A DNA stretch of 64,000 bases, from assembly GCF_000023825.1 (NCBI RefSeq), contig NC_013061.1, positions 3,782,001 to 3,846,000 on the forward strand. Direction: 5' to 3'. This DNA is from Pedobacter heparinus DSM 2366. GTDB lineage: Bacteria > Bacteroidota > Bacteroidia > Sphingobacteriales > Sphingobacteriaceae. Positions 8,585-16,430 of the stretch are shown here, in pieces. The notes beneath the pieces are model-generated. The model was not told where the DNA came from. It saw only the letters and a program-made list of their open reading frames with translations, and did not search any database. The first letter of the stretch is position 1. The number at the start of each line of letters is the position of its first letter. A program made the position numbers and the translations under genes.

Positions 8585-9256
8585 TTAATTCACATTAAAT
8601 GCTGCAATCAGCGTATATACAGCTACATCAAATTCCTTGTTTGCACTGTACGTTTCCAGATCCTTGATAATCCTGTCATTCGCCCTTGGCTGATGAAAGA
8701 AAACCATAAAAGGTACAAACAGTTCTTCCATTTCTTCAGCCAGCTCTATCATACCGGCATGACTGCATATATCTTCCACACTGCTCTCTACCAGCTGCTG
8801 ATTGCTGATCAGGTCTTCATAAATATGGAATTCGTCCTGAAACTCATCTTCTTCCACCAATAAAAATTCTTTCAGAAAATCATCCAGCTCCGGCGTAATT
8901 TTTTCATCGTGGCACTCATTGATATACAGCAGCAGGTTGAGCAATTCTGTGCCCCTGTCTATCGTTTCTTCTTCTATATCTGCCCACTCTTCTGAATCCA
9001 GGTAATCTTCTTCCAGTTTCTTTACATCGCTGGCAAAGAAATTGATCATCAACAGATCAAAGAATACCTCTCTAAGTTCTTCAAATGCAGGATGCTCATC
9101 AAAGGCTCCATCAAACTCTTCTACCTTTTGCAAAAAGCCAAGGTCTTTACTGAACACCTCTATCAGGCGTTCTTCCAGCTGTATCGGATCTTTTCCGGCA
9201 GCAGCACCAAACTTATCCAACGACGCGATCAGCGCTGTTTTTACATGATTATCCAT
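8585..9256 (-). CDS. acidic helical protein of unknown function
   Basis: A 223-residue cytoplasmic-looking protein that I do not recognise. It is strongly acidic (long Glu/Asp stretches such as EEDYLDSEEWADIEEE and LLVEEDEFQDEF) and predicted almost entirely helical. It has no signal peptide, membrane segment or cysteine cluster. Its start overlaps the stop of the dihydroorotase-like gene by 8 bases and the DUF4199 gene follows after 12 bases, so it is surely co-translated with them. A scaffold or partner-binding role for the neighbouring proteins is possible but unproved. Confidence 0.7.
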   Translation of the reverse strand: MDNHVKTALIASLDKFGAAAGKDPIQLEERLIEVFSKDLGFLQKVEEFDGAFDEHPAFEELREVFFDLLMINFFASDVKKLEEDYLDSEEWADIEEETIDRGTELLNLLLYINECHDEKITPELDDFLKEFLLVEEDEFQDEFHIYEDLISNQQLVESSVEDICSHAGMIELAEEMEELFVPFMVFFHQPRANDRIIKDLETYSANKEFDVAVYTLIAAFNVN

Positions 9257-10508
9257 ACACTTGTAATTGTTTGTTATTGTATACCAGTTTTACTTTACCG
9301 GTTAATTTCTTATTCATCAGTGGTGAATTTGCCGATTTGGAAAAATTACTATCAGCATTGTACAGCCATTCTTCAGCAGGATTGTACAAAGTAAAATTGG
9401 CTGCTGCACCTTCCTCAATCACGGGCACAGCAAGCCCAAGTAGTTTACGGGGGTTTACTGCTAATTTAGCCGCTATCTGCACGGCATCCAGTCCGGCTTT
9501 CAATAACAGTGGCAGTACTGTTTGCAAAGCGATGATACCATAAGCAGCAATCTCAAATTCCACATTTTTAAATTCAATTTCATACGGACGGTGTTGCGAG
9601 CTTACCGCATCAATAGTACCATCCTTTAAGCCCGCAAGCAAAGCCTTTACATCCGCTTTTCCGCGCAAAGGCGGTTTCACCTTATAATTGCTGTCAAAAT
9701 CGCCCAGCAGCTCCTCGGTAAATACCAATTGGTGCGCAGCTACGTCACAGGTTATTTTCAGCCCCTCTTTTTTAGCCTTTCTGACCAACAGTACCGATCC
9801 GGCAGTAGATATGTTACTGATGTGTACCGGAGCATCATGGTAGCCTGCCAAAAATATATCCCTGCTGATGTGCATTTCTTCGGCCAGCGCTGGTAAACCT
9901 TTCATCCCCAGCAATACACTGTTCCTGCTCTCATTGATCTGCGATTTGCCAGCTATCGACTTGTTTTCAGGATATACCATCAGCAGGCCATCAAAGCCCT
10001 TGGCATACTGCAAGGCGCGGCTCATAAAGCCATCGTCCGTTATTGGCCTGCTCCCATCAGAAAATGCAACAGCTCCTGCCAGCTTCATATCATACAGTTC
10101 GGCCAGTTCCTTTCCTTCAAGGTCATGGCTTACAGCTCCTATCGGAAATATATCTACCAGGTTATTTTTCGCTTTGTTCACAATATAAGCTACTTCGGCT
10201 TTCGAGTGTATCACGGGTTTAGTTTGCGGTAAAACAGCCAGCCCCGTAAAGCCTCCTGCCTTTGCTGTTTCGGTTGCTGTGGCAATATCCTCTCTGGTTT
10301 CAAATCCCGGATCGCCTATCGCACAATTCAGGTCAAAAAAGCCCGGGGAAAGGATACACCCTTTTCCATCAATTACCTCTTCACCTTTTACGGTCAGTTT
10401 ACTGCCAATTGCAGTAATCCTGCCTTGTTCTAAACGCACATCAGCTATCTGCTGATTAAACTTACTGTTGGGATCGACAATGGTTACGCCTGAGATGAGA
10501 AGATTCAT
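9249..10508 (-). CDS. dihydroorotase-like protein lacking the metal-binding site
   Basis: A 419-residue amidohydrolase-fold protein aligning end to end with type I dihydroorotases (N-terminal LLISGVTIVDPNSKFN, SPGFFDL, PPLR, C-terminal NPRKLLGL and NFTLYNP). The catalytic residues are gone. The D-x-H-x-H motif reads DLNCA (Asn61, Ala63). The 'HCED' region reads VYPEN. LHIxHIST reads VHISNIST, and the catalytic ATDHAPH reads SSQHRPY. It is therefore almost certainly not a dihydroorotase. Inactive paralogues are known in other bacteria as structural partners of aspartate transcarbamoylase, but no pyrB is in this window. Here it overlaps a BatA gene by 4 bases and an orphan gene by 8 bases, which hints at an envelope-linked role. 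An intact dihydroorotase is at 52190-53524. Confidence 0.85.
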   Translation of the reverse strand: MNLLISGVTIVDPNSKFNQQIADVRLEQGRITAIGSKLTVKGEEVIDGKGCILSPGFFDLNCAIGDPGFETREDIATATETAKAGGFTGLAVLPQTKPVIHSKAEVAYIVNKAKNNLVDIFPIGAVSHDLEGKELAELYDMKLAGAVAFSDGSRPITDDGFMSRALQYAKGFDGLLMVYPENKSIAGKSQINESRNSVLLGMKGLPALAEEMHISRDIFLAGYHDAPVHISNISTAGSVLLVRKAKKEGLKITCDVAAHQLVFTEELLGDFDSNYKVKPPLRGKADVKALLAGLKDGTIDAVSSQHRPYEIEFKNVEFEIAAYGIIALQTVLPLLLKAGLDAVQIAAKLAVNPRKLLGLAVPVIEEGAAANFTLYNPAEEWLYNADSNFSKSANSPLMNKKLTGKVKLVYNNKQLQVYG

Positions 10509-12553
10509 GTTGTTTGTGTATTTTTTATAGGATTAAAAAATCTGATCAATAATATTTCAGTAGCTAGGAAAACAACGGCCAAAATTAGGCAAAGTTTCCA
10601 TAACTCAGTAGGGTTATTTTTTAAAGCGATGTGCATAGATAGCGTATCTTTTTTTGAATTGTAAAAGGCAATATCCTGTTTGCTAAACAAAGCTTTCAAT
10701 TCATTTTCAGTGGCATAATGCATATCCGATTCCGATCTGTTGTCGTTAAAAGCCACAACAGACAAAACAGTATCTGCCTGTTGTAAATTATAAAATCCAG
10801 ATTTTTTTATCTGGTCGGCCACAAACAACAATGTTTTTCCAGGTGTCTGCCTGATCTCGGGGATCACCTCAGACTGAGCTGAAACCAATTTGAGCGACTG
10901 GTTGGCAGCCAGGTTTATTTTGTCATTCTCCAGCACTTCACTTTTCCCTACGGTATAATAAAAGGGCTGCTCCCTGCTACCTGAAAAGGCTATCTTAAAC
11001 ATCAAAGGCACAAATACCGGGTGTCTGGCCAGATTACCATCTTTACTGCTTAAAGAACTGGCAGCTAAAAACACTTTGCCTGCTCCTACATTATACTTTG
11101 CTATCAGAAATTTATTCAATGGCAGCTTCAATATATGCTCTTTATTGCTGGAACTCTGGTCTGCAAAACTAAAATAACGATTTACCTGGGGAAGGTCTAT
11201 GTTTGCCGGAATTTCATCAAATACATCTTTAAACAGTGAATTTTCCGACTCAATAGTACTTGCAATTGCAGGGCCCGCATTTATTTGCTGAATTGCGGGT
11301 AAAGATAAACCAGTAAGGAAAGGATTATATACAGCAGCACTGGCTTCGAGATCAGGGAATATGAGCAATGAGCCTCCATTCTGGACATAGAGCTTTAGCT
11401 GCTGTGCCAAACCTGATGAGGGCTCTTTTAAACCATTCAGTACAATCAGGCTATACTCCGGAAAAGCAGAGTACCTGATGTTAGACTCTGGCATCTCTGT
11501 AAGTTTGAAATAAGCATCGGTAGCAAAAACCGACTTAATAGCCCTTTCAGCCAGGTCACCGTTAATACTCAGTATCTTCAGCTCAGCTGTTACCTTAAAC
11601 GTAAAATTCAGCTCGTCATCAAAGGTTAGCGGAAAATCTTTAATACTCAGCACCCCCTTTTGCCATCCTGGCCCTATTCCACTAAATGAGAGTGTATCTT
11701 TTATAGTCTTGCCAGCGGCTATTTTAACACTGCTGATGGCCTTTTGCTGGTTATTGATGCGCAGTTTTACAGGTATGTCTGCTGCATCCTCATCTCCATA
11801 ATTGTGCAGCTGCACAACAAACTGTTCGGCCTGATTGGGCAAATGAACAGGCGACAGGCTCCATACACTATCTACGGAAATATTGGGCAGGCTATTGGCA
11901 TTTAATTTTATGAAGGAAAAACTCAGTGCAGGATTGGTTTGTATACGCTGTATGCCTACAAAGCCCTTTTGAAAATCTGACAACAAATAAGCCACTTCAT
12001 TTCTGTTGGCCGAAACATCTGTTTGTAACCTGTTGATCACCTGCTGCAGCGATCTTCCGGTTGCGGATATTTTGATATCGTCCAGCATACTTATCAATTC
12101 TTCCCGGTTTACAGGCCGCTGGTGCCGTCCCTCAAAATCATTGGTCAGCAGCTTAAACTGGTCCGTCATCCCATAAGCTCCCGCTAGCTCTTTTGCTTTA
12201 CGTTTTGCTTCTTCCAGCAGGTTACCTTCTTTATTCAGGGTTTCCATGCTGTAAGAATTGTCGATATAAATGCTGACCAGATTAGGGCCTGCAATTTGAG
12301 TTTTTTCGCCCGGGGAAGGTATAAAAGGTCTGGCAAAGGCCAATACCAGGAAAACAACCGCCAACACCCTGCTGCATAGAACCAACAGGTGTTTCAGTTT
12401 CTCTTTTGAGGAATTTTGTTCCTGCACTGCCCTCAGGAACTGTACATTACTAAAATAGAGCTTTTTAAATTTCCTAAAATTGAACAAGTGAATGACAATA
12501 GGAACAGCTATTGCCAGCAGGGCAAAAAGAAAACCTGGATATAGGAAATTCAT
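10505..12553 (-). CDS. BatA-domain/VWA membrane protein
   Basis: A 682-residue protein. Residues 1-80 form the BatA N-terminal domain: two hydrophobic helices with FLYPGFLFALLAIAVPIVIH, FRKFKKLYFSNVQFL, and a second helix ending LAFARPFIP. A von Willebrand factor A-like domain follows, with an intact-looking metal site DNSYSM (Asp98, Ser100, Ser102). Next comes a long extracytoplasmic beta-rich region with a glutamine-amidotransferase-like segment (SLIVLNGLKEPSSG, GGSLLIFPDL). The last helix is LCLILAVVFLATEILLIRF. Family members are called aerotolerance regulators, but their function is poorly known; they probably act as surface scaffolds. The stop overlaps the dihydroorotase-like start by 4 bases, so the two are coupled. 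Confidence 0.87.
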   Translation of the reverse strand: MNFLYPGFLFALLAIAVPIVIHLFNFRKFKKLYFSNVQFLRAVQEQNSSKEKLKHLLVLCSRVLAVVFLVLAFARPFIPSPGEKTQIAGPNLVSIYIDNSYSMETLNKEGNLLEEAKRKAKELAGAYGMTDQFKLLTNDFEGRHQRPVNREELISMLDDIKISATGRSLQQVINRLQTDVSANRNEVAYLLSDFQKGFVGIQRIQTNPALSFSFIKLNANSLPNISVDSVWSLSPVHLPNQAEQFVVQLHNYGDEDAADIPVKLRINNQQKAISSVKIAAGKTIKDTLSFSGIGPGWQKGVLSIKDFPLTFDDELNFTFKVTAELKILSINGDLAERAIKSVFATDAYFKLTEMPESNIRYSAFPEYSLIVLNGLKEPSSGLAQQLKLYVQNGGSLLIFPDLEASAAVYNPFLTGLSLPAIQQINAGPAIASTIESENSLFKDVFDEIPANIDLPQVNRYFSFADQSSSNKEHILKLPLNKFLIAKYNVGAGKVFLAASSLSSKDGNLARHPVFVPLMFKIAFSGSREQPFYYTVGKSEVLENDKINLAANQSLKLVSAQSEVIPEIRQTPGKTLLFVADQIKKSGFYNLQQADTVLSVVAFNDNRSESDMHYATENELKALFSKQDIAFYNSKKDTLSMHIALKNNPTELWKLCLILAVVFLATEILLIRFFNPIKNTQTT

Positions 12554-12573
12554 TAAAAAACAAAGTTAGCAAT

Positions 12574-14169
12574 TTACATGAATTTCTTCATAGCTGCATA
12601 CAAAGTTTCATCCAGACCATAAACATCAGGCCTGAATTGTATGGTCCCGTTTTGCGACCAGGCCGTAATGTAATTGATGATCAACGGTACAGGTTTTTTC
12701 GTGCCAAACCATTTGGGCTTTAACTGAAAAATATTTAGAGTATCTGCTTTTTTAGCCAGTTTTTTCCGATATAATTCCATTTTTGTTGTATCAACAGGTG
12801 GCAGGTTCACTTCCATCCTCAACTGATCGTACTGATACTTATCCTTAACCAGCATTTCGGCAAATTCCAATGGTTTTTCTACCCTCACACAGCCATGGCT
12901 AATGGCCCTGTTGTTACGCGCAAAGGCACTTTTATTATTGGTATCGTGCAGGTAAATACTAGATCCATTATCAAATATGAATTTAAACTTACCCAGGGCA
13001 TTGCCTTCGCCAGAACCTTGCTTAAACTGGAAAGGTAATTTTTCCCTTGGATATTTGTTCCACTGTATCGTATCCGGATCGGTAACCAGTTGTCCCTTAT
13101 AATAAACCTTAATGTTGTTATTGGATAAATAATAAGGATCTCTGATGGCCTGCCAGTAAATTTCACTTCTGGCAATGCTCACAGGGATATTCCATATCGG
13201 GTTTACCTGAATGGAATTAAGTTTACTGTATAAAATTGGTGTTTCATGATTTTTAGGCTTATCATCAAGATTTCCTGATTTCAGGTACAACTTTATTTTT
13301 TCTGCGTAATCTTTTTCACGGGCTCCACCAACACAAACCTTCATATGGCTCAGTGTATCCTGTCCGCTAAACCAGGTTAAGGTAAAATCAGGAATGTTCA
13401 CTTCAACATGTTCTTCGCCAAGATCGGGCAATTTCCACCTCAATCTTTCCATATTTACCATTACTGTTTTAAAGGCCTGTGTATCCTTTTCTCCTTTTTG
13501 AGCATAACTGAGCATGGCGTGCTGAAGCACCTTGTACTGCTCAGAAGCTGGCTGAATGTCACGCAATAGTTTTTCCAGGTTGCCGGTTGCCAGTACTGCA
13601 GTCATACTTGCACTGTCGGGTCTTTTAACAGGCACATAATACCTTGACAACAATTTACGGGGGTTTAATGCCCCATAATAAATGATATTGTTATATCTGA
13701 TCAGGCTTTCGGCAGCGTTCAGCTCAAGATCGGCCACCACAGGATAAACTTCTGAAATGGATTTAAATTTATTGGCCGAAAGTTGCTCCAGTAGTGCCTT
13801 AAGTTTCTTATACCCGAACGCTTCCGGATTAAAACCATGCTGTTCACTTCTGCTGATATAATTCTTAAGTGTATCCAACGCACCGTTAACAAAATATTTA
13901 GTTACCAGTCCGGGTTCGCTGTGGATACTCTTGTAATAGGCTCTAATCAACTTTGGATTGGAGAAATTACTTCCCAGTGAATCAAGATGTCTGTTAAAGA
14001 TGACATTGTACTCAACTGTATCAAATTGCTTATAGAGCTTATTGTCGAAATGTTCTGCAAGTTTAAGCCCTATCTCCGGGGTATCTTTAAACCAGCTGCA
14101 GGCATGCAACATTAAACAAACAGGAATAATCAGGAATAGGGATTTCTTCAAAATAGCAGTATGGTACAA
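12574..14169 (-). CDS. L,D-transpeptidase of the YcbB type (YkuD domain)
   Basis: A 531-residue periplasmic enzyme that cross-links peptidoglycan by 3-3 bonds or attaches proteins to it. The N-terminus LKKSLFLIIPVCLMLHAC looks like a lipoprotein signal, with Cys24 as the lipid site, although the lipobox LHAC is loose. A helical scaffold region (about residues 30-250) precedes the YkuD domain, which carries the catalytic motif SHGCVRV with His425 and Cys427. The capping segment around WQAIRDPYYLSNNN matches YcbB-type enzymes. BatA starts 20 bases downstream, so the two may be co-transcribed. No promoter box is obvious in the 146-base divergent gap. Confidence 0.9.
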   Translation of the reverse strand: MYHTAILKKSLFLIIPVCLMLHACSWFKDTPEIGLKLAEHFDNKLYKQFDTVEYNVIFNRHLDSLGSNFSNPKLIRAYYKSIHSEPGLVTKYFVNGALDTLKNYISRSEQHGFNPEAFGYKKLKALLEQLSANKFKSISEVYPVVADLELNAAESLIRYNNIIYYGALNPRKLLSRYYVPVKRPDSASMTAVLATGNLEKLLRDIQPASEQYKVLQHAMLSYAQKGEKDTQAFKTVMVNMERLRWKLPDLGEEHVEVNIPDFTLTWFSGQDTLSHMKVCVGGAREKDYAEKIKLYLKSGNLDDKPKNHETPILYSKLNSIQVNPIWNIPVSIARSEIYWQAIRDPYYLSNNNIKVYYKGQLVTDPDTIQWNKYPREKLPFQFKQGSGEGNALGKFKFIFDNGSSIYLHDTNNKSAFARNNRAISHGCVRVEKPLEFAEMLVKDKYQYDQLRMEVNLPPVDTTKMELYRKKLAKKADTLNIFQLKPKWFGTKKPVPLIINYITAWSQNGTIQFRPDVYGLDETLYAAMKKFM

Positions 14170-14315
14170 TTAGCTTAATTTAATTTATGATAGAAGGGGC
14201 TGAACAAAAGAAGTGCCAATAAAAATGACTGTTCTTTCCTCTTAACAACATTACTCCGGTTTTGGGCAAACTATTTTTCATTTCATGTGTTTAGCTAAAA
14301 AATAAAAAACAAACA

Positions 14316-14501
14316 ATGGGATTATTTAAAACAGCATTAATTGGTGCCGCAGTATACGGCATCATTAAATATGTAACCAAAAAGGACATTAATGGACGTT
14401 CTATAGCCGATGACATCCGTGATAAGGCACCTGAATGGATGGAAAAAGCTAAAAATCTAAAAGACGAGCTTAAAGTTGAGCTGGAAAAGCAGCGATATTA
14501 G
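14316..14501 (+). CDS. small membrane-anchored protein, YtxH-like
   Basis: A 61-residue protein with one N-terminal glycine/alanine-rich membrane helix (FKTALIGAAVYGIIKYV) and a charged helical tail (DKAPEWMEKAKNLKDELKVELEK). The layout resembles YtxH/gas-vesicle-like stress proteins but is too short for a firm call. It stands divergent from the L,D-transpeptidase. No adjacent gene overlaps it. Confidence 0.65.
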   Translation: MGLFKTALIGAAVYGIIKYVTKKDINGRSIADDIRDKAPEWMEKAKNLKDELKVELEKQRY

Positions 14502-14563
14502 GGCCATAAAATTGTATTTCATATTTCCAGGCTTCTTCTTAAATTGCAAGGCAAAGAATTAAA

Positions 14564-15001
14564 ATGAATATGGCCATAAGAAAGGCAAAAGTGGAAGATG
14601 CGGTAATGATCAAAAATCTACTGGAACAGCTGGACTATCCTACTGCAGGTACTTTTGTAGCCGATAAGCTAGCTAAAATGCTTAGCCATACAGATCATGA
14701 GTTACTGGTATATGAATTAAACAATAAAGTTGTAGCTTTTATATCCGTCCATTTTATACCACAGATAGCCTTGGCTGGTGATTTTGCCATGATCAGTTAT
14801 TTTGCTGTTGATGCAACTGTAAGAAGTAAGGGAATAGGAAAAACAATGGAAGCGTATGCTGAAGTATTGGCAAGGTCTAGAAATTGTGACCGCATGCAGT
14901 TGCACAGTAGTGCCAGAAGGGTTGCTGCGCATAAATTTTATGAGCGTCAGGGTTACAAGGAATCACCAAAGTACTTTAGTAAAAAATTATATTACAACTG
15001 A
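14564..15001 (+). CDS. GNAT family N-acetyltransferase
   Basis: A 145-residue single-domain acetyl-CoA-dependent acyltransferase. It starts MAIRKAKVEDAVMI (ATG at 14564, or 14570). The conserved beta-4/alpha-3 block SYFAVDATVRSKGIGKTM contains the acetyl-CoA pyrophosphate loop R-S-K-G-I-G-K. The C-terminal AAHKFYERQGYKES is the standard GNAT ending. Substrate unknown. The next small gene starts 5 bases after its stop, suggesting co-expression. Confidence 0.88.
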   Translation: MNMAIRKAKVEDAVMIKNLLEQLDYPTAGTFVADKLAKMLSHTDHELLVYELNNKVVAFISVHFIPQIALAGDFAMISYFAVDATVRSKGIGKTMEAYAEVLARSRNCDRMQLHSSARRVAAHKFYERQGYKESPKYFSKKLYYN

Positions 15002-15006
15002 AAATT

Positions 15007-15231
15007 ATGACAGAATCAATTAAAATAAACACCAGGGTTTGGAGGTTTATAAAGGATAAGGACTCTTTTATTACCGAAGAATTTATGCGGGCTATGGGGA
15101 TGAAAGAAAAAGAAGCCCTGGATATTTTACAACATTTACATGACCAAGGTTACATTACTTTAAAATGGATTGAAAAAAAAGCAAAACTTTGTTTTGTGAA
15201 GACCCTGCCGTATAATGGTGATGTAAATTAA
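15007..15231 (+). CDS. small winged-helix-like protein of unknown function
   Basis: A 74-residue protein (MTESIKINTRVWRFIKDKD...). Its helix-turn-helix-like middle (FITEEFMRAMGMKEKEALDILQHLHDQGYITL) and following strand resemble a minimal winged helix. This is inference from pattern only. It lies 5 bases after the GNAT gene and about 100 bases before the histidine leader, on the same strand. The his promoter lies between, so it is probably not part of the his operon. Confidence 0.6.
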   Translation: MTESIKINTRVWRFIKDKDSFITEEFMRAMGMKEKEALDILQHLHDQGYITLKWIEKKAKLCFVKTLPYNGDVN

Positions 15232-15244
15232 AAATATTGGGAAA

Positions 15245-15279
15245 TTTATACCATTTTACAGATTCTATTTATATCTTTG
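15245..15279 (+). promoter_or_regulatory. putative promoter of the histidine operon
   Basis: TATCTTTG at 15272-15279 matches the Bacteroidota -7 box TAnnTTTG exactly. A weak -33 (TTTA, 15245-15248) lies 23 bases upstream. Transcription would start near 15284-15286, leaving about 45 bases before the leader peptide ATG at 15331 and about 175 before hisG. Confidence 0.6.
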
Positions 15280-15330
15280 CAACCTCATCAAGATGCTAGC
15301 CATTATTGATAAAAGGACTTTAATAAGATT

Positions 15331-15393
15331 ATGAACTTAATTTTGAACCATCACTTACATTTGCACCATCGCCAATTGGCGATGTATATGTAA
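15331..15393 (+). CDS. histidine operon leader peptide (attenuation)
   Basis: A 20-codon reading frame from ATG 15331 to TAA 15391-15393, encoding MNLILN, then HHLHLHH, then RQLAMYM. Five of seven consecutive codons (7-13) are His. It lies directly upstream of hisG and downstream of a good promoter. Such a His run in a short leader is the hallmark of ribosome-mediated control of his operons: scarcity of charged tRNA-His stalls the ribosome in the run. The ORF is too short for normal gene finding. The last His and Arg codons form the left arm of a perfect palindrome, as expected for a classical segment 1. Confidence 0.85.
   Translation: MNLILNHHLHLHHRQLAMYM
15367..15384 (+). promoter_or_regulatory. 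perfect 18-base palindrome inside the his leader
   Basis: CATCGCCAATTGGCGATG is fully self-complementary: a 7-bp GC-rich stem with an AATT loop as RNA. Its left arm includes the last His codon of the leader peptide, so a translating or stalled ribosome would decide whether it folds. It may be a pause hairpin or the regulatory switch itself. As DNA it could also be a dimer-binding operator. Confidence 0.65.
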
Positions 15394-15394
15394 T

Positions 15395-15411
15395 GTTTTG
15401 TACTTCAAAAC
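15395..15411 (+). promoter_or_regulatory. second leader hairpin, AU-rich
   Basis: GTTTTG (15395-15400) pairs with CAAAAC (15406-15411) around a TACTT loop. It is followed by TTGTTT and later U-rich sequence, so it may serve as a weak terminator-like element. TTCAAAA (15404-15410) could instead pair with TTTTGAA (15341-15347) near the start of the leader ORF, giving mutually exclusive folds. No GC-rich terminator is visible before hisG. Confidence 0.35.
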
Positions 15412-15459
15412 TTGTTTCCGACCTTATTTTCTTGTTCAATCAATAATTCTAAAAGCAAA

Positions 15460-16311
15460 TTGAAAACTCTAAAAATAGCTATCCAGAAATCGGGTAGATT
15501 AAACGAAAAATCAGTAGAAATTCTTAAAAATTGTGGTTTATCATTCGAAAACTACAAAAGCTCCCTTATATCAACAGTTACTAACTTCCCTTTGGAAATT
15601 CTTTTTCTGAGAGATGATGATATTCCTGAATATGTACAGGATGGCATTGCCGACCTTGGTATTGTTGGTGAAAACGTAATTGTTGAAGCCGGTGCCGAAG
15701 TAACTTACCTGCAAAAATTGGGCTTTGGTAAATGTACCCTAAAAATTGCCATCCCTAACGAAAGCAACATTACAGGGATTGCCCAGTTAAGTGGCAAAGC
15801 CATCGCTACCTCCTACCCAGTGATCCTGGAAAAATACCTGAAAGACAATAACGTTGATGCGGAAGTCCGCACCATTTCTGGTTCCGTTGAAATTGGTCCT
15901 GGTCTGGGCCTGAGCGATGCCATCTGTGATATTGTTTCAACTGGCGGAACATTGAAAAGCAATGGGCTGAAACCTTTCTCGGAGGTGATGAAATCTGAAG
16001 CCGTTCTGATCGGTAAAGCAGGGTCGGACCTGCTGCCCGAAGTGCAGGAGCTGCTGCAAAGGATCCGCTCGGTACTGCGCGCTAAAGAGACCAAATATGT
16101 GGTACTTAACGTAGCCAGGTCTAACCTCAAAAAAGTAGTGGACCTGCTGCCAGGTGTTAAGAGCCCGACTGTTGTTCCACTGTTTGATGAAGACTGGGTA
16201 GCCGTACACTCGGTAATTGCAGAATATGATTTCTGGGAAAAGATCAATAGTCTGAAAGCTGCCGGGGCCGAAGGAATTGTAGTGATGCCAATTGAAAAAA
16301 TCATCGCCTAG
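15460..16311 (+). CDS. hisG: ATP phosphoribosyltransferase, long form (HisG)
   Basis: First enzyme of histidine synthesis: joins ATP and PRPP to phosphoribosyl-ATP. From the TTG at 15460 the protein has 284 residues and begins LKTLKIAIQKSGRLNEKSVE, the normal HisG N-terminus, so TTG is the likely start codon. A further in-frame TTG at 15412 would add 16 unrelated residues and run into the leader hairpin. Motifs are DLGIVGENV and the PRPP-loop region SDAICDIVSTGGTLKSNGL. A C-terminal ACT-like domain (ending GAEGIVVMPIEKI) marks the long, histidine-inhibited, HisZ-independent form. It is the first structural gene of the operon. Confidence 0.95.
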   Translation: MKTLKIAIQKSGRLNEKSVEILKNCGLSFENYKSSLISTVTNFPLEILFLRDDDIPEYVQDGIADLGIVGENVIVEAGAEVTYLQKLGFGKCTLKIAIPNESNITGIAQLSGKAIATSYPVILEKYLKDNNVDAEVRTISGSVEIGPGLGLSDAICDIVSTGGTLKSNGLKPFSEVMKSEAVLIGKAGSDLLPEVQELLQRIRSVLRAKETKYVVLNVARSNLKKVVDLLPGVKSPTVVPLFDEDWVAVHSVIAEYDFWEKINSLKAAGAEGIVVMPIEKIIA

Positions 16312-16430
16312 GCCATAGTTTTAACAAAAAAATGTCTGTTTTACCATTAACTATTAGTTAATACTAAATCATAAAACATTGAAACCCAAATTTATTTGAG
16401 CTTCATCAAAACTAAAGATATAAGAACGCG

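Noticed and set aside
15412..15459. Upstream in-frame TTG as the start of hisG
   Set aside because: It would add 16 residues unlike any HisG, lies next to the leader hairpin, and the TTG at 15460 gives the standard N-terminus.
15813..16304. Long open frame antisense to hisG
   Set aside because: Same reason: sense frame is a confident enzyme, antisense has no recognisable features.
16347..16361. Inverted repeat TTAACT/AGTTAA between hisG and hisD
   Set aside because: Short and AT-only, no T run, and too weak for a terminator; could be an operator but nothing supports it.
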